Of a stretch of DNA of 44,802 nucleotides, positions 16,246 to 24,355 are shown in pieces. Both the position numbers and the translations under genes were made by a program. The notes under the pieces were generated by a model. It was given only the letters and a program-made list of their open reading frames with translations, was not told the origin of the DNA and did no database searches. Positions within the stretch are counted from its first letter, which is position 1; every line of letters starts with the position of its first letter. Source of the stretch: an uncultured Cytophagaceae bacterium (GTDB taxonomy: Bacteria; Bacteroidota; Bacteroidia; Cytophagales; Spirosomataceae); the NCBI GenBank assembly GCA_903898715.1, contig CAIUGL010000177.1:1-44802 (forward strand), written 5' to 3'.

Positions 16246-16623
16246 ATGGCTCGTATTGCAGGGGTTGATATTCCCGACAAAAAAAGAGGAGAAATTGCAT
16301 TGACTTATATTTTTGGTATAGGTCGTAGCACTGCTCAGAAAATTTTAGCGAAGGCAGCGGTTTCCGTTGACAAGAAAGCTGGTGAGTGGAACGATACGGA
16401 AGCGAATGCGATCCGTGCGATCATCGCCGCTGAATTCAAAACAGAAGGACAGCTTAAGTCTGAAGTTCAGTTGAACATCAAGCGTTTGATGGACATCGGT
16501 TGTTACCGTGGATTGCGTCACCGTAAGGGTCTTCCAGTACGTGGCCAACGCACCAAAAACAACTCACGTACTCGTAAGGGTCGTCGTAAAACAGTTGCTA
16601 ACAAGAAAAAAGTAACTAAGTAA
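16246..16623 (+). CDS. rpsM: 30S ribosomal protein S13
   Basis: 125-residue S13 of the 30S head, which contacts P-site tRNA and the large subunit. [26 protein letters not shown] starts it; the helix-two-turn-helix and [25 protein letters not shown] end it. First of the alpha-operon block rpsM-rpsK-rpsD-rpoA-rplQ. Confidence 0.98.
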   Translation: MARIAGVDIPDKKRGEIALTYIFGIGRSTAQKILAKAAVSVDKKAGEWNDTEANAIRAIIAAEFKTEGQLKSEVQLNIKRLMDIGCYRGLRHRKGLPVRGQRTKNNSRTRKGRRKTVANKKKVTK

Positions 16624-16668
16624 TAAGTAGAGGAAATACCTCATACCCAATTTTATTTATCAAATAGT

Positions 16669-17064
16669 ATGGCACAAGCAAAAAGAAAAGATAAAGCGAA
16701 GAAACGGGTTGTTGTAGTTGAGCAAGTTGGTCAAGTACACATCAAAGCTTCCTTTAACAACATTATTATCTCCATTACCAACTCAGCAGGTCAGGTGATC
16801 TCTTGGGCATCAGCAGGAAAGATGGGTTTCCGTGGGTCTAAGAAAAACACACCGTATGCAGCTCAAATGGCAGCATCGAACTGTGCAGCAGTAGCTGTAG
16901 AGGCTGGAATGAAGAAAGCAGAGGTTTTTGTAAAAGGACCGGGTGCTGGACGTGAGTCTGCCATCCGTACCATCCAAAACTCAGGTATCGAAGTATCACT
17001 TATCCGTGATATCACGCCAATGCCTCACAATGGATGTCGTCCTCCAAAACGTCGTCGCGTTTAA
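16669..17064 (+). CDS. rpsK: 30S ribosomal protein S11
   Basis: 131-residue S11 at the platform, near the mRNA exit. Conserved [43 protein letters not shown] and the C-terminal [18 protein letters not shown], where the Asn-Gly pair is a known isoaspartate site in E. coli. A lysine-rich N-terminal stretch precedes the core. Confidence 0.98.
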   Translation: MAQAKRKDKAKKRVVVVEQVGQVHIKASFNNIIISITNSAGQVISWASAGKMGFRGSKKNTPYAAQMAASNCAAVAVEAGMKKAEVFVKGPGAGRESAIRTIQNSGIEVSLIRDITPMPHNGCRPPKRRRV

Positions 17065-17074
17065 CAATTTTTAT

Positions 17075-17105
17075 GCAGGGGTAATTAGTAATTATTTTCC
17101 CCCGC
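17075..17105 (+). promoter_or_regulatory. Hairpin in the rpsK-rpsD gap
   Basis: GCaGGGG-TAATTA pairs with TAATTA-(TTTT)-CCCCcGC across one loop base, and TTTTATT follows. It could act as a partial terminator or processing site in the 101-nt gap; because rpsD, rpoA and rplQ have no clear promoter of their own, full termination seems unlikely. Confidence 0.4.
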
Positions 17106-17165
17106 TTTTATTCACAATTTAATTACTTCACTGCACATAAGAGGTGCATTGACTTTTAAAACAAA

Positions 17166-17771
17166 ATGGCTAGATACACAGGTCCAAAATCCAAGATTGC
17201 GCGTCGTTTCGGCGAACCAATTTTAGGTCCGAGCAAAGCATTAGCTCGTAAGAATTATGCTCCAGGAATGCATGGTAAAGGGAAACGTTCAAAGGTTTCT
17301 GAATATGCCATCCAATTGAAGGAGAAGCAAAAGGTAAAATATACGTATGGTATTTTAGAACGTCAGTTCGAAAACCTATTCCACAAAGCCGCTGTTAAAG
17401 AGGGCATTACGGGTGAGAACCTTTTGAAATTGTGTGAAGCACGTTTAGATAACACAGTTTATCGCTTAGGTATTGCACCTACACGTCGTGCGGCACGTCA
17501 ATTAGTTATTCACAAACACATCATTGTAGACGGTGAAGTAGTAAATGTGCCATCTTACTCTTTACGCGCAGGTCAATTGATCGGTGTTCGTGAAAAATCG
17601 AAATCGTTAGAAGTTGTTACTAACTCATTAGCTGGTCGTTCGCCAAAGCGTTACAACTGGTTAGAGTGGTCAGAAAGTGATATGGTAGGTAAATTTTTGG
17701 CATACCCAGAAAGAGATCAAATCACAGAGAACTTCAACGAGCAAGCAATTGTCGAGTTGTACTCTAAATAA
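17166..17771 (+). CDS. rpsD: 30S ribosomal protein S4
   Basis: 201-residue S4, a primary 16S-binding protein and part of the mRNA entry site; in E. coli it is the alpha-operon repressor. [19 protein letters not shown] starts it; no zinc-binding CxxC pair occurs. The S4 RNA-binding domain is [43 protein letters not shown]. Confidence 0.97.
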   Translation: MARYTGPKSKIARRFGEPILGPSKALARKNYAPGMHGKGKRSKVSEYAIQLKEKQKVKYTYGILERQFENLFHKAAVKEGITGENLLKLCEARLDNTVYRLGIAPTRRAARQLVIHKHIIVDGEVVNVPSYSLRAGQLIGVREKSKSLEVVTNSLAGRSPKRYNWLEWSESDMVGKFLAYPERDQITENFNEQAIVELYSK

Positions 17772-17842
17772 TCCTTAGGATTTTTTAGATCAAAATAAGA
17801 GTACCAAAAACGTTTTTTCAGTATCATTTTAAGCTACGAAAT

Positions 17843-18832
17843 ATGTCAATATTAGCATTCCAAATGCCCGAAAAAGTTGTGATGGAGAAAGCCGATGACT
17901 TTCACGGGTTATTTGAGTTCAAGCCGCTCGAGAAAGGTTACGGTGTTACCATTGGTAACGCACTTCGTAGAATCCTACTTTCTTCTTTAGAAGGGTATGC
18001 GATCACAAGTGTTAAGATCTCTGGTGTTTTACACGAGTTTTCTGCCATCGAAGGTGTACATGAAGATGTTTCTGAAATCATCTTAAACTTGAAAAAAGTT
18101 CGCTTCAAGAAAGCACAAGAGATTTTAGAGAATAAAGTGACATTGAAAGTAAAGGGCCAAACAGCCATTACTGCCGGTGATATCGCGAAATTCACTCCTT
18201 ACTTTACCATCCTAAACCCAGATTTAGTTATCTGTCACTTAGATGCTTCTAAAGAAGTAGAGGTAGAGTTAATTATCGAAAAAGGTCGCGGTTACGTGCC
18301 TGCAGATGAGCCTCGTGCAAACGAGCTTCCTTTCGGACACATCGCAATCGATTCGATCTACACGCCAATCAAGAACGTTAAGTTCAGCATTGAAAATACA
18401 CGTGTAGAGCAAAAAACAGATTACGAGAAATTAGTTCTTGATATCGAAACGGATGGTTCTATCCACCCAGAAGATGCATTGAAAGGTGCTGCGTATATCT
18501 TGATCCAACACTTTATGTTGTTCTCTGATCAAACAATGACGTTTGAAACTCCTAAAGCAGAAGAAGACAATGTCGTAGATGAAGAAATGCTTCACATGCG
18601 TAAGCTTTTGAAGACTTCATTAGCTGACTTAGATCTTTCTGTTCGTGCGTACAACTGCTTGAAATCAGCAGACGTTCGTACACTTGGAGAATTAGCGAAA
18701 TTAGAAATTTCAGATATGATGAAGTTCCGCAACTTTGGTAAGAAATCCTTAACTGAGTTAGAACAATTGATCGAAGAGAAAGGTCTAACGTTCGGAATGG
18801 ATGTATCTAAATATCGTTTAGACGAAGATTAA
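17843..18832 (+). CDS. rpoA: DNA-directed RNA polymerase subunit alpha
   Basis: 329-residue alpha subunit. The N-domain that dimerises and nucleates polymerase assembly has [25 protein letters not shown] and [19 protein letters not shown]; the C-terminal domain, which binds UP elements and activators, has [26 protein letters not shown] and [25 protein letters not shown] weak inverted repeat (AATCC/GGATT) followed by T lies right after rpsD. Confidence 0.98.
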   Translation: MSILAFQMPEKVVMEKADDFHGLFEFKPLEKGYGVTIGNALRRILLSSLEGYAITSVKISGVLHEFSAIEGVHEDVSEIILNLKKVRFKKAQEILENKVTLKVKGQTAITAGDIAKFTPYFTILNPDLVICHLDASKEVEVELIIEKGRGYVPADEPRANELPFGHIAIDSIYTPIKNVKFSIENTRVEQKTDYEKLVLDIETDGSIHPEDALKGAAYILIQHFMLFSDQTMTFETPKAEEDNVVDEEMLHMRKLLKTSLADLDLSVRAYNCLKSADVRTLGELAKLEISDMMKFRNFGKKSLTELEQLIEEKGLTFGMDVSKYRLDED

Positions 18833-18880
18833 CAATTAAACTAAAAGTAATAGGTGGTACGCAAGTCGCATACTAACCGC

Positions 18881-18897
18881 AGCTCGAAAGAGCTTTT
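18881..18897 (+). promoter_or_regulatory. GNRA-tetraloop hairpin before rplQ
   Basis: AGCTC-GAAA-GAGCT followed by TTTT: a 5-bp stem closed by a GAAA (GNRA) loop, 18 nt before the rplQ ATG. It might be a weak terminator, but rplQ directly follows. Confidence 0.5.
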
Positions 18898-18915
18898 AAC
18901 TTACGAATTACAACA

Positions 18916-19542
18916 ATGAGACACGGTAAAAAATTCAATCACTTAGGAAGAACAGCTTCCCACAGAGCAGCCTTATTATCTAATATGGCCTCTTCGTTAA
19001 TCTTGCACAAGCGTATCGAAACAACTGTTGCGAAAGCAAAAGAGTTGCGTAAATACATTGAGCCAATGATCACGAAATCAAAAACTGACAGCACAAACAA
19101 TCGTCGTGTGGTTTTCTCTTATTTACAAAATAAAGATGCCATCAAAGAATTGTTTAGCATCGTTTCTGAGAAAGTAGCGAATCGTCCAGGTGGTTATACA
19201 CGTATTATTAAGTTAGGCAATCGTTTAGGTGATAACGCAGAAATGTGTTTCATCGAGCTAGTTGACTTCAACGAAACTATGTTAGCTGCAGCTGCTGAGA
19301 AAGCAGGCAAAACACGTCGTAGCCGTCGTGCAGGAGCTAAGAAAGATGAGGCAGTAGCCGCAGCACCAGTTGCTGAAGCTCCTTCTGCTGAAGTAGTTGA
19401 AGAAGCACCAGCTGCAGAAGTGGTTGAGGAAGCGCCTGCCTCTGAGGTAGTTGCTGAAGCACCAGCTGCTGATGTTGTAGAAGATGCTCCTGAAGCACCT
19501 GCAACTGAGGAGCCTACAGAAGAAAAAGGAGAAGACGCTTAA
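18916..19542 (+). CDS. rplQ: 50S ribosomal protein L17 with acidic repetitive tail
   Basis: 208-residue L17; the fold itself needs about 120-130. The core runs from [29 protein letters not shown] to about residue 125 ([10 protein letters not shown]). A basic linker ([12 protein letters not shown]) is followed by a tail of about 70 residues made of Ala, Glu, Val and Pro with repeats of the type [12 protein letters not shown], negatively charged. Extended L17 tails occur in other Bacteroidota. It ends the operon and is followed by a strong terminator. Confidence 0.96.
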   Translation: MRHGKKFNHLGRTASHRAALLSNMASSLILHKRIETTVAKAKELRKYIEPMITKSKTDSTNNRRVVFSYLQNKDAIKELFSIVSEKVANRPGGYTRIIKLGNRLGDNAEMCFIELVDFNETMLAAAAEKAGKTRRSRRAGAKKDEAVAAAPVAEAPSAEVVEEAPAAEVVEEAPASEVVAEAPAADVVEDAPEAPATEEPTEEKGEDA

Positions 19543-19565
19543 TTCTTTTCCCAGTTTTTTTGGAA

Positions 19566-19597
19566 GGGCTTCAACAATTCGTTGAAGCCCTTTTTTT
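19566..19597 (+). terminator. Intrinsic terminator of the ribosomal operon
   Basis: GGGCTTCAAC (19566-19575) pairs fully with GTTGAAGCCC (19581-19590), loop AATTC, then seven T. It lies 23 nt after rplQ. Confidence 0.92.
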
Positions 19598-19630
19598 AGG
19601 ATTGATAGCCAATTATTTAGCACATATTAT

Positions 19631-20731
19631 ATGAAAGTTACTGAGTCGACACCCGCAGTACTCTTATTACAAGATGGAACCCTATTTCATGGCAAGGCTT
19701 TAGGCAAGATCGGAACCCACGGAGGGGAGATCTGCTTCAATACCGGCATGACAGGGTATCAAGAAATTTATACCGATCCTTCCTATAGTGGCCAAGTGAT
19801 TATCAATACCACGGCACATATTGGAAATTACGGTGTCATTGATGGACTTGAAGCGGAATCAGGCCAAGTTCAAATCGCCGGTATGGTGTGTAATGAATTT
19901 GCCAGTGTTCATTCTCGTGAAACAGCTGATGGATCGTTGCAAGATTATTTAGCGAAGGCCAATCTAGTTGGTATTTCAGGGATTGATACCCGCGCACTTG
20001 TACGACACATCCGGACGAAAGGTGTCATGAACTGCTTGATTTCATCGGAGATTTTTGACTTGCCTACACTACAAGCTGAGTTAGCCAAGATTCCTTCGAT
20101 GGAAGGACTGGAATTATCTTCTCAAGTTTGTACGAAAGAAGCCTACTTCGTGGGGGATCCTTCAGCCAGCAAAAAAGTGGCTGTCTTAGATCTTGGCGTG
20201 AAGAAAAGTATTTTGTCCAACATCGCTGAGCGCGATTGTTACTTACAAGTTTTCCCTGCTAAAACGCCATTCACAGAAATTGAGGCTTGGAATCCGGATG
20301 GATACTTTGTTTCGAATGGTCCAGGTGATCCGGCAACGATGCCGTATGCTGTTGAGACAGTATCGCAATTTTTAGCTTCTGACAAACCCGTATTTGGAAT
20401 TTGCTTAGGACACCAAATCTTGGCTCAAGTGTGCGGATTAGCTACGTATAAAATGCACAATGGGCACCGTGGATTGAATCATCCCGTGAAAAACCTGATC
20501 ACAGGTTTGTCTGAGATTACCTCACAAAATCATGGTTTTGCCGTGAAGATGGATGAGTTGAAGTCGTCTGAAAAGGCTGAATTAACGCATGTCAATTTAA
20601 ATGATCATACCGTCGAGGGCTTACGTGTGAAAGGCCGTAAGGCATTTTCGGTCCAGCACCACCCAGAAGCGTCTCCAGGACCGCATGATTCGCGGTACTT
20701 GTTCGATCAATTTGTGGATCTAATGAACTAA
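19631..20731 (+). CDS. carA: Carbamoyl-phosphate synthase, small (glutaminase) subunit
   Basis: 366-residue glutamine amidotransferase subunit that feeds ammonia to CarB for carbamoyl phosphate, used in arginine and pyrimidine synthesis. The N-domain has LLQDGTLFHGKALGKIGTHGGEICFNTGMTGYQE; the class I glutaminase domain has SNGPGDPA, the nucleophile Cys in FGICLGHQ and the His-Glu pair in SVQHHPEASPGPHDS. carB is not adjacent: a terminator follows directly. The gene follows the ribosomal terminator by 33 nt, and no clear TAnnTTTG promoter could be placed in that gap. Confidence 0.96.
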   Translation: MKVTESTPAVLLLQDGTLFHGKALGKIGTHGGEICFNTGMTGYQEIYTDPSYSGQVIINTTAHIGNYGVIDGLEAESGQVQIAGMVCNEFASVHSRETADGSLQDYLAKANLVGISGIDTRALVRHIRTKGVMNCLISSEIFDLPTLQAELAKIPSMEGLELSSQVCTKEAYFVGDPSASKKVAVLDLGVKKSILSNIAERDCYLQVFPAKTPFTEIEAWNPDGYFVSNGPGDPATMPYAVETVSQFLASDKPVFGICLGHQILAQVCGLATYKMHNGHRGLNHPVKNLITGLSEITSQNHGFAVKMDELKSSEKAELTHVNLNDHTVEGLRVKGRKAFSVQHHPEASPGPHDSRYLFDQFVDLMN

Positions 20732-20737
20732 TAAAAA

Positions 20738-20766
20738 GCCCGAAGTTACTCGCTTCGGGCTTTTTT
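20738..20766 (+). terminator. Intrinsic terminator of carA
   Basis: GCCCGAAG (20738-20745) pairs with CTTCGGGC (20753-20760), flanked by A-run and six T. A-rich and T-rich flanks make it usable from both strands. Confidence 0.9.
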
Positions 20767-20776
20767 ATGGGACAAA

Positions 20777-20804
20777 TAAAAAGGCGCAGAATCTCCGCGC
20801 CCTT
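20777..20804 (-). terminator. Probable terminator of the small secreted-protein gene
   Basis: On the minus strand GGGCGC and GCGCC form a stem around a small loop, followed by five T (A-run at 20778-20782 on the plus strand). It lies 35-60 nt after the stop at 20838. Confidence 0.6.
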
Positions 20805-20837
20805 TTCCCCTTAATCTTTCACTTTGTTGGCATTTCC

Positions 20838-21191
20838 CTATTGAACCGCAACCATGTCGCGCTTCACTTCAGTTAGGATATTAAATGATTTAGAAGTCAG
20901 CATTTGTTTACGTGCGTTTTGGACTTCTAGTCGGTATTTTCCGTCAACTAAACTGGCTAGATTGAATAATTTCTTCGAAGAAATGACTTCTTGATGAATG
21001 ATATTATTATCTGCATCTCGGATGATGACATATACATTCGATTTAGGTTCAGCGCTGACCAAAAATTTAAATTTTCCTACTTGATCGATACTTACTGGTA
21101 AAGTTACTTCTGCTCCCTTCGCGGCAGAAACCACAGACATGCTAGCTGCAAAAAATGCGACAGCCATAGCGTTTTTGATGTGCTTTTTCAT
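20838..21191 (-). CDS. Small secreted protein, DUF3244-like, function unknown
   Basis: 117 residues. The first 25 or so form a signal peptide (MKKHIKNAMAVAFFAASMSVVSA), so the mature protein of about 90 residues is exported. The rest alternates short hydrophobic strands (KFKFLVSAEPKSNVYVIIRDADNNII, KYRLEVQNARKQM) and looks like a single beta-sandwich, similar in style to DUF3244-type secreted proteins of Bacteroidota; the family match is by eye and uncertain. A longer reading frame from 21293 is rejected because its extra 34 residues precede the signal peptide and overlap a strong promoter. Single-gene unit. Confidence 0.7.
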   Translation of the reverse strand: MKKHIKNAMAVAFFAASMSVVSAAKGAEVTLPVSIDQVGKFKFLVSAEPKSNVYVIIRDADNNIIHQEVISSKKLFNLASLVDGKYRLEVQNARKQMLTSKSFNILTEVKRDMVAVQ

Positions 21192-21241
21192 AAGCGTTTT
21201 TGTTTGGTACTGTTTAGGCGGATTAGTTCCGTTTGCTGATT

Positions 21242-21270
21242 CAAATGTATGCGTTTGAAAAACTCCGCAA
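21242..21270 (-). promoter_or_regulatory. Promoter of the small secreted-protein gene
   Basis: On the minus strand TTG (21270-21268), 18 nt, then TACATTTG (21249-21242): a full match to the Bacteroidota consensus. The start codon at 21191 lies about 50 nt downstream. Confidence 0.65.
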
Positions 21271-21387
21271 ATTAAATCCGCATTAAATTTCACTTTTTCA
21301 AGAAAGTTCTTCTATAAAAAATTATAATTCTTGGAATTATACCAAAAAACGGAACGGAAAAGGTAAATTTTTAGGAACGAATCGCTG

Positions 21388-21437
21388 TGTTACCAAATTG
21401 TTAAGAAAAGATTACTCGATTTAACAATTTGGTCATA
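21388..21437 (+). promoter_or_regulatory. Pho-box-like repeats before the TonB receptor gene
   Basis: Two pairs of 6-nt half-sites, each at 11-bp spacing, in opposite orientation: TGTTAC (21388) with TGTTAA (21399), and TTAACA (21421) with GTCATA (21432). The arms also form an exact 13-bp inverted repeat, ACCAAATTGTTAA (21392-21404) and TTAACAATTTGGT (21421-21433). The 11-bp phase and the GTCATA/TTAACA sequences resemble PhoB and PhoP sites of E. coli and Bacillus. Binding by a PhoB homologue is inference. Confidence 0.45.
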
Positions 21438-21449
21438 AAGGCATAATCT

Positions 21450-21487
21450 ATGGGTAATTAGGCTACCCATGGTAAGCAGTAGTTTTG
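21450..21487 (+). promoter_or_regulatory. -7 element and palindrome before the TonB receptor gene
   Basis: TAGTTTTG at 21480-21487 matches TAnnTTTG, but no TTG is found at the expected distance; instead ATGGGTA (21450-21456) and TACCCAT (21464-21470) form a perfect inverted repeat over that position. This fits a promoter that needs an activator or is blocked by a repressor. The whole 329-nt gap from 21192 to 21520 holds two divergent promoters and no other gene. Confidence 0.5.
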
Positions 21488-21520
21488 TGTTATTAATAAA
21501 AATAACACACCAGTATTCTC

Positions 21521-24322
21521 ATGAAATCAGTCCTTAGTAAAACCCTTTTATTTTTAGTTATTTCTGTGAGCGCTTTCGCTCAAAATGCAGGTACTCTTCG
21601 TGGTACAATTAAAGACACCAAAACCAAAGAAGACATTATCGGAGCAACGATTCTAGTTCAAGGAATCAACAAAGGAGCGGCTACCGACATCAATGGATTT
21701 TTCTCTTTCGCCAAATTGCCAGCAGGTTCTTATTCTTTAAAGATTTCATTCGTTGGATATGAGACTAAGATTTATGAAAATGTCAAAATTTTAGCTGACC
21801 AAGTAACGGAATTGAATCTTAATCTGGCCGAAGAGTCAGCAACCTTAGCTGAAGTTAAAGTTGTTGCTCAAAAATTAACCAATACGGAGGTTTCAGTTAT
21901 CTCCGAGATTAAGGCTGCTCAATTAGTTGTCAGTGGTATTTCTGCCGCACAAATTACCAAAACCTTAGACCGTACAGCAGCTGAGGTTGTGAAGCGTGTA
22001 CCGGGAGTTACGATTTTTGGGGAGCGTTTCATCAACATTCGTGGATTAAATGAGCGTTACAATACGGTACAGTTGAACAATGCATTTGCTCCATCGATGG
22101 AAACAGATGTGCGTTCATTCTCATTCGACATCATTCCTGCAGGTCAAATTGACCGTATTTTAGTATTTAAATCTCCTTCAGCTGAAATTCCAGGGGAATT
22201 CGCAGGTGGTGTCGTTAAAATCTTCACTAAGTCTATTCCGGAGAACAACTTTTTAACCTTAGATATCTCCAGTGCATATCGTGAGGGAACGACAGGATCT
22301 ACTTTTTTCGCTACAAAGAATTCTAATTTAGCGTGGTCAGGTTTCAATCAAGGTTATTTTGATTTACCTAAATCTTTCCCTGCCTCACGTGCTGCACTTT
22401 TAAATTCGGGACCTGCGGGTTTAGATGCTATCGGGGCGTCATTAAAAAATAATTGGACGCCTGTTGAATCGAATGCGCTTCCCGACATGCGTGCTTCATT
22501 ATCCGGTGGATTTAAGTTTGATTTGGGATCTACCAAATTGGGTAATGTAACAGCCATCAATTATTCAAATACGCGTTCTACATTTCAAATGGCGCGTAAT
22601 GATTGGGGTTTTAGTAACATAGGTGTTACTGGCGAGCCTGATGCGGTATTCAACTTTTTAGATAATCAATATACTAATGCGATTCGTTTGGGTGTTTCAA
22701 ATAACTGGTCGGCTCGTTTTGCCAATGGTTCAGTCATTGAATTTAAAAATCTATTCAATCAATTAGCCAATACACAATATATTCAACGTGCTGGTTTTGA
22801 TAACGGCGCAAATTGGGATATCCGTTCATTCGATCAAGTTTATCGTGGAATTTATACGGGTCAGTTAACTGGTCGCCATGACCTACAAGCTGGTACATTG
22901 AAAGTTGATTGGATGGTGGGTTATAATGCAGCTTATCGCCAGCAACCTGATTACAAGCGTTTTAGATATAATGTGGATGGAGCAAATGCAAGTTTGTTTA
23001 TTCCAAATGGTGCAGCGCAAACAACGGTATTAGGAAGAACTTATATTGACATGACTGAGTCTTCTTATACAGCGGCATTTAACGCTGTGAAGAAAATTGA
23101 TTTATCAGACGGGAAGGAACTTGAAGTAAAGTGGGGTGCATTTTATGAGGATAAGGTACGTGATTTTGGTGCTCGAAATATTGGATACGTGAAGTCTACT
23201 CCTTCTTTCCAAACCACCTTGCCTATTGATCAATTGTTATCACCACAAAATTTTAACTCGAGAACAGGTATTCGTTTAGATGAGCAAACAAATCCAAATG
23301 ACTCCTACGACGCGAGTAATACCTTATTGGCTGGATATGCATCTGTTAATTATGCATTAGGGAAGAAATTCAACATCATTGCAGGTGTTCGTGCGGAGCA
23401 GAATAGTCAGAAATTGAATTCTGCTGACTTAGTTGGCAAGGCAATCAATTACGACAATACACGCTTGGATTTATTACCTTCCATGAATGTTACGTACAAC
23501 TTCACTGAAAAGTCATTGTTGCGTTTAGCATATGGAAAGACATTAAATCGTCCTGAATTCCGCGAGCTTGCACCATTTTCGTTTTATGATTTCGTAAATA
23601 ATCGGACGGTATCGGGTAATCCAACATTGAAGAATGCGAACATTCAAAATTTTGATTTCAGATATGAATTCTATCCAACGCCATCTGAATTAATTAGTAT
23701 TGCGGCGTTTTACAAAGATTTCAAAAACCCCATTGAAGTTGTTTTCGCGTCGGGAGCTAACCCACTTTTGAATTTCTCGAATGCACAGTCGGCATTCTCT
23801 ACAGGATTAGAAGCTGAGATTCGTAAGAATTTAGGTGCGGGTTCTCCTAACTCTATATTGGGTCGCACGAGTTTGGTACTTAACGGAACGTACATCTACA
23901 GCCGCGTAAAATTGGATGAAAAGCTGGCAGCAGATCAATCAGATAATCGCCCATTGCAAGGACAATCTCCTTATATCGTCAATGCAGGATTAAATTATAA
24001 CGATACGCAGAAAGGCTTGCAATTGAATTTTAATTACAACGTCATTGGTAAACGTATTTTTGCGGTGGGTAACAACTTTGGTGCTCCATACCCAGATTGG
24101 TATGAGATCCCAAGAAATGTAATTGATTTTAATTTCTCTAAGCAGCTGACTAAAGTCATCATGATTAAGGGGGGTGTTAGCGATATCTTAAATCAAGGAA
24201 ATATCATTTTGCAAGACGGAAATCAAGATCAGGTATTCGACCGCAATCAAGATCAAATTATTCAGAACTATGCGCCAGGTCGTGTAGCTTCTTTAGGACT
24301 TATAATTTCTCCATTTAATTAA
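21521..24322 (+). CDS. TonB-dependent outer-membrane receptor (CarboxypepD-reg-like N-domain)
   Basis: 933 residues. A signal peptide ends near residue 20 (SVSAFAQ), followed by a carboxypeptidase-regulatory-like beta domain (about 23-95, GTLRGTIKDTKTKEDIIGA), then the plug (FINIRGLNERYNTVQLNNA, EFAGGVVKIFTKS) and a 22-strand type barrel to the C-terminus. Such receptors carry ligands across the outer membrane using TonB energy. The next gene is not a SusD homologue but a large beta-helix-like lipoprotein, so the pair differs from Sus-type glycan systems. The downstream phosphatase and PiT transporter point to phosphate or phosphorylated compounds as ligand; this is inference. Confidence 0.92.
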   Translation: MKSVLSKTLLFLVISVSAFAQNAGTLRGTIKDTKTKEDIIGATILVQGINKGAATDINGFFSFAKLPAGSYSLKISFVGYETKIYENVKILADQVTELNLNLAEESATLAEVKVVAQKLTNTEVSVISEIKAAQLVVSGISAAQITKTLDRTAAEVVKRVPGVTIFGERFINIRGLNERYNTVQLNNAFAPSMETDVRSFSFDIIPAGQIDRILVFKSPSAEIPGEFAGGVVKIFTKSIPENNFLTLDISSAYREGTTGSTFFATKNSNLAWSGFNQGYFDLPKSFPASRAALLNSGPAGLDAIGASLKNNWTPVESNALPDMRASLSGGFKFDLGSTKLGNVTAINYSNTRSTFQMARNDWGFSNIGVTGEPDAVFNFLDNQYTNAIRLGVSNNWSARFANGSVIEFKNLFNQLANTQYIQRAGFDNGANWDIRSFDQVYRGIYTGQLTGRHDLQAGTLKVDWMVGYNAAYRQQPDYKRFRYNVDGANASLFIPNGAAQTTVLGRTYIDMTESSYTAAFNAVKKIDLSDGKELEVKWGAFYEDKVRDFGARNIGYVKSTPSFQTTLPIDQLLSPQNFNSRTGIRLDEQTNPNDSYDASNTLLAGYASVNYALGKKFNIIAGVRAEQNSQKLNSADLVGKAINYDNTRLDLLPSMNVTYNFTEKSLLRLAYGKTLNRPEFRELAPFSFYDFVNNRTVSGNPTLKNANIQNFDFRYEFYPTPSELISIAAFYKDFKNPIEVVFASGANPLLNFSNAQSAFSTGLEAEIRKNLGAGSPNSILGRTSLVLNGTYIYSRVKLDEKLAADQSDNRPLQGQSPYIVNAGLNYNDTQKGLQLNFNYNVIGKRIFAVGNNFGAPYPDWYEIPRNVIDFNFSKQLTKVIMIKGGVSDILNQGNIILQDGNQDQVFDRNQDQIIQNYAPGRVASLGLIISPFN

Positions 24323-24355
24323 TTCAATCAATTTAAATTCTAAAAAACAAAAGTG

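Noticed and set aside
21089-21293. Longer start for the small secreted protein at 21293
   Set aside because: The extra residues would precede the signal peptide, and the frame would cover a consensus promoter.
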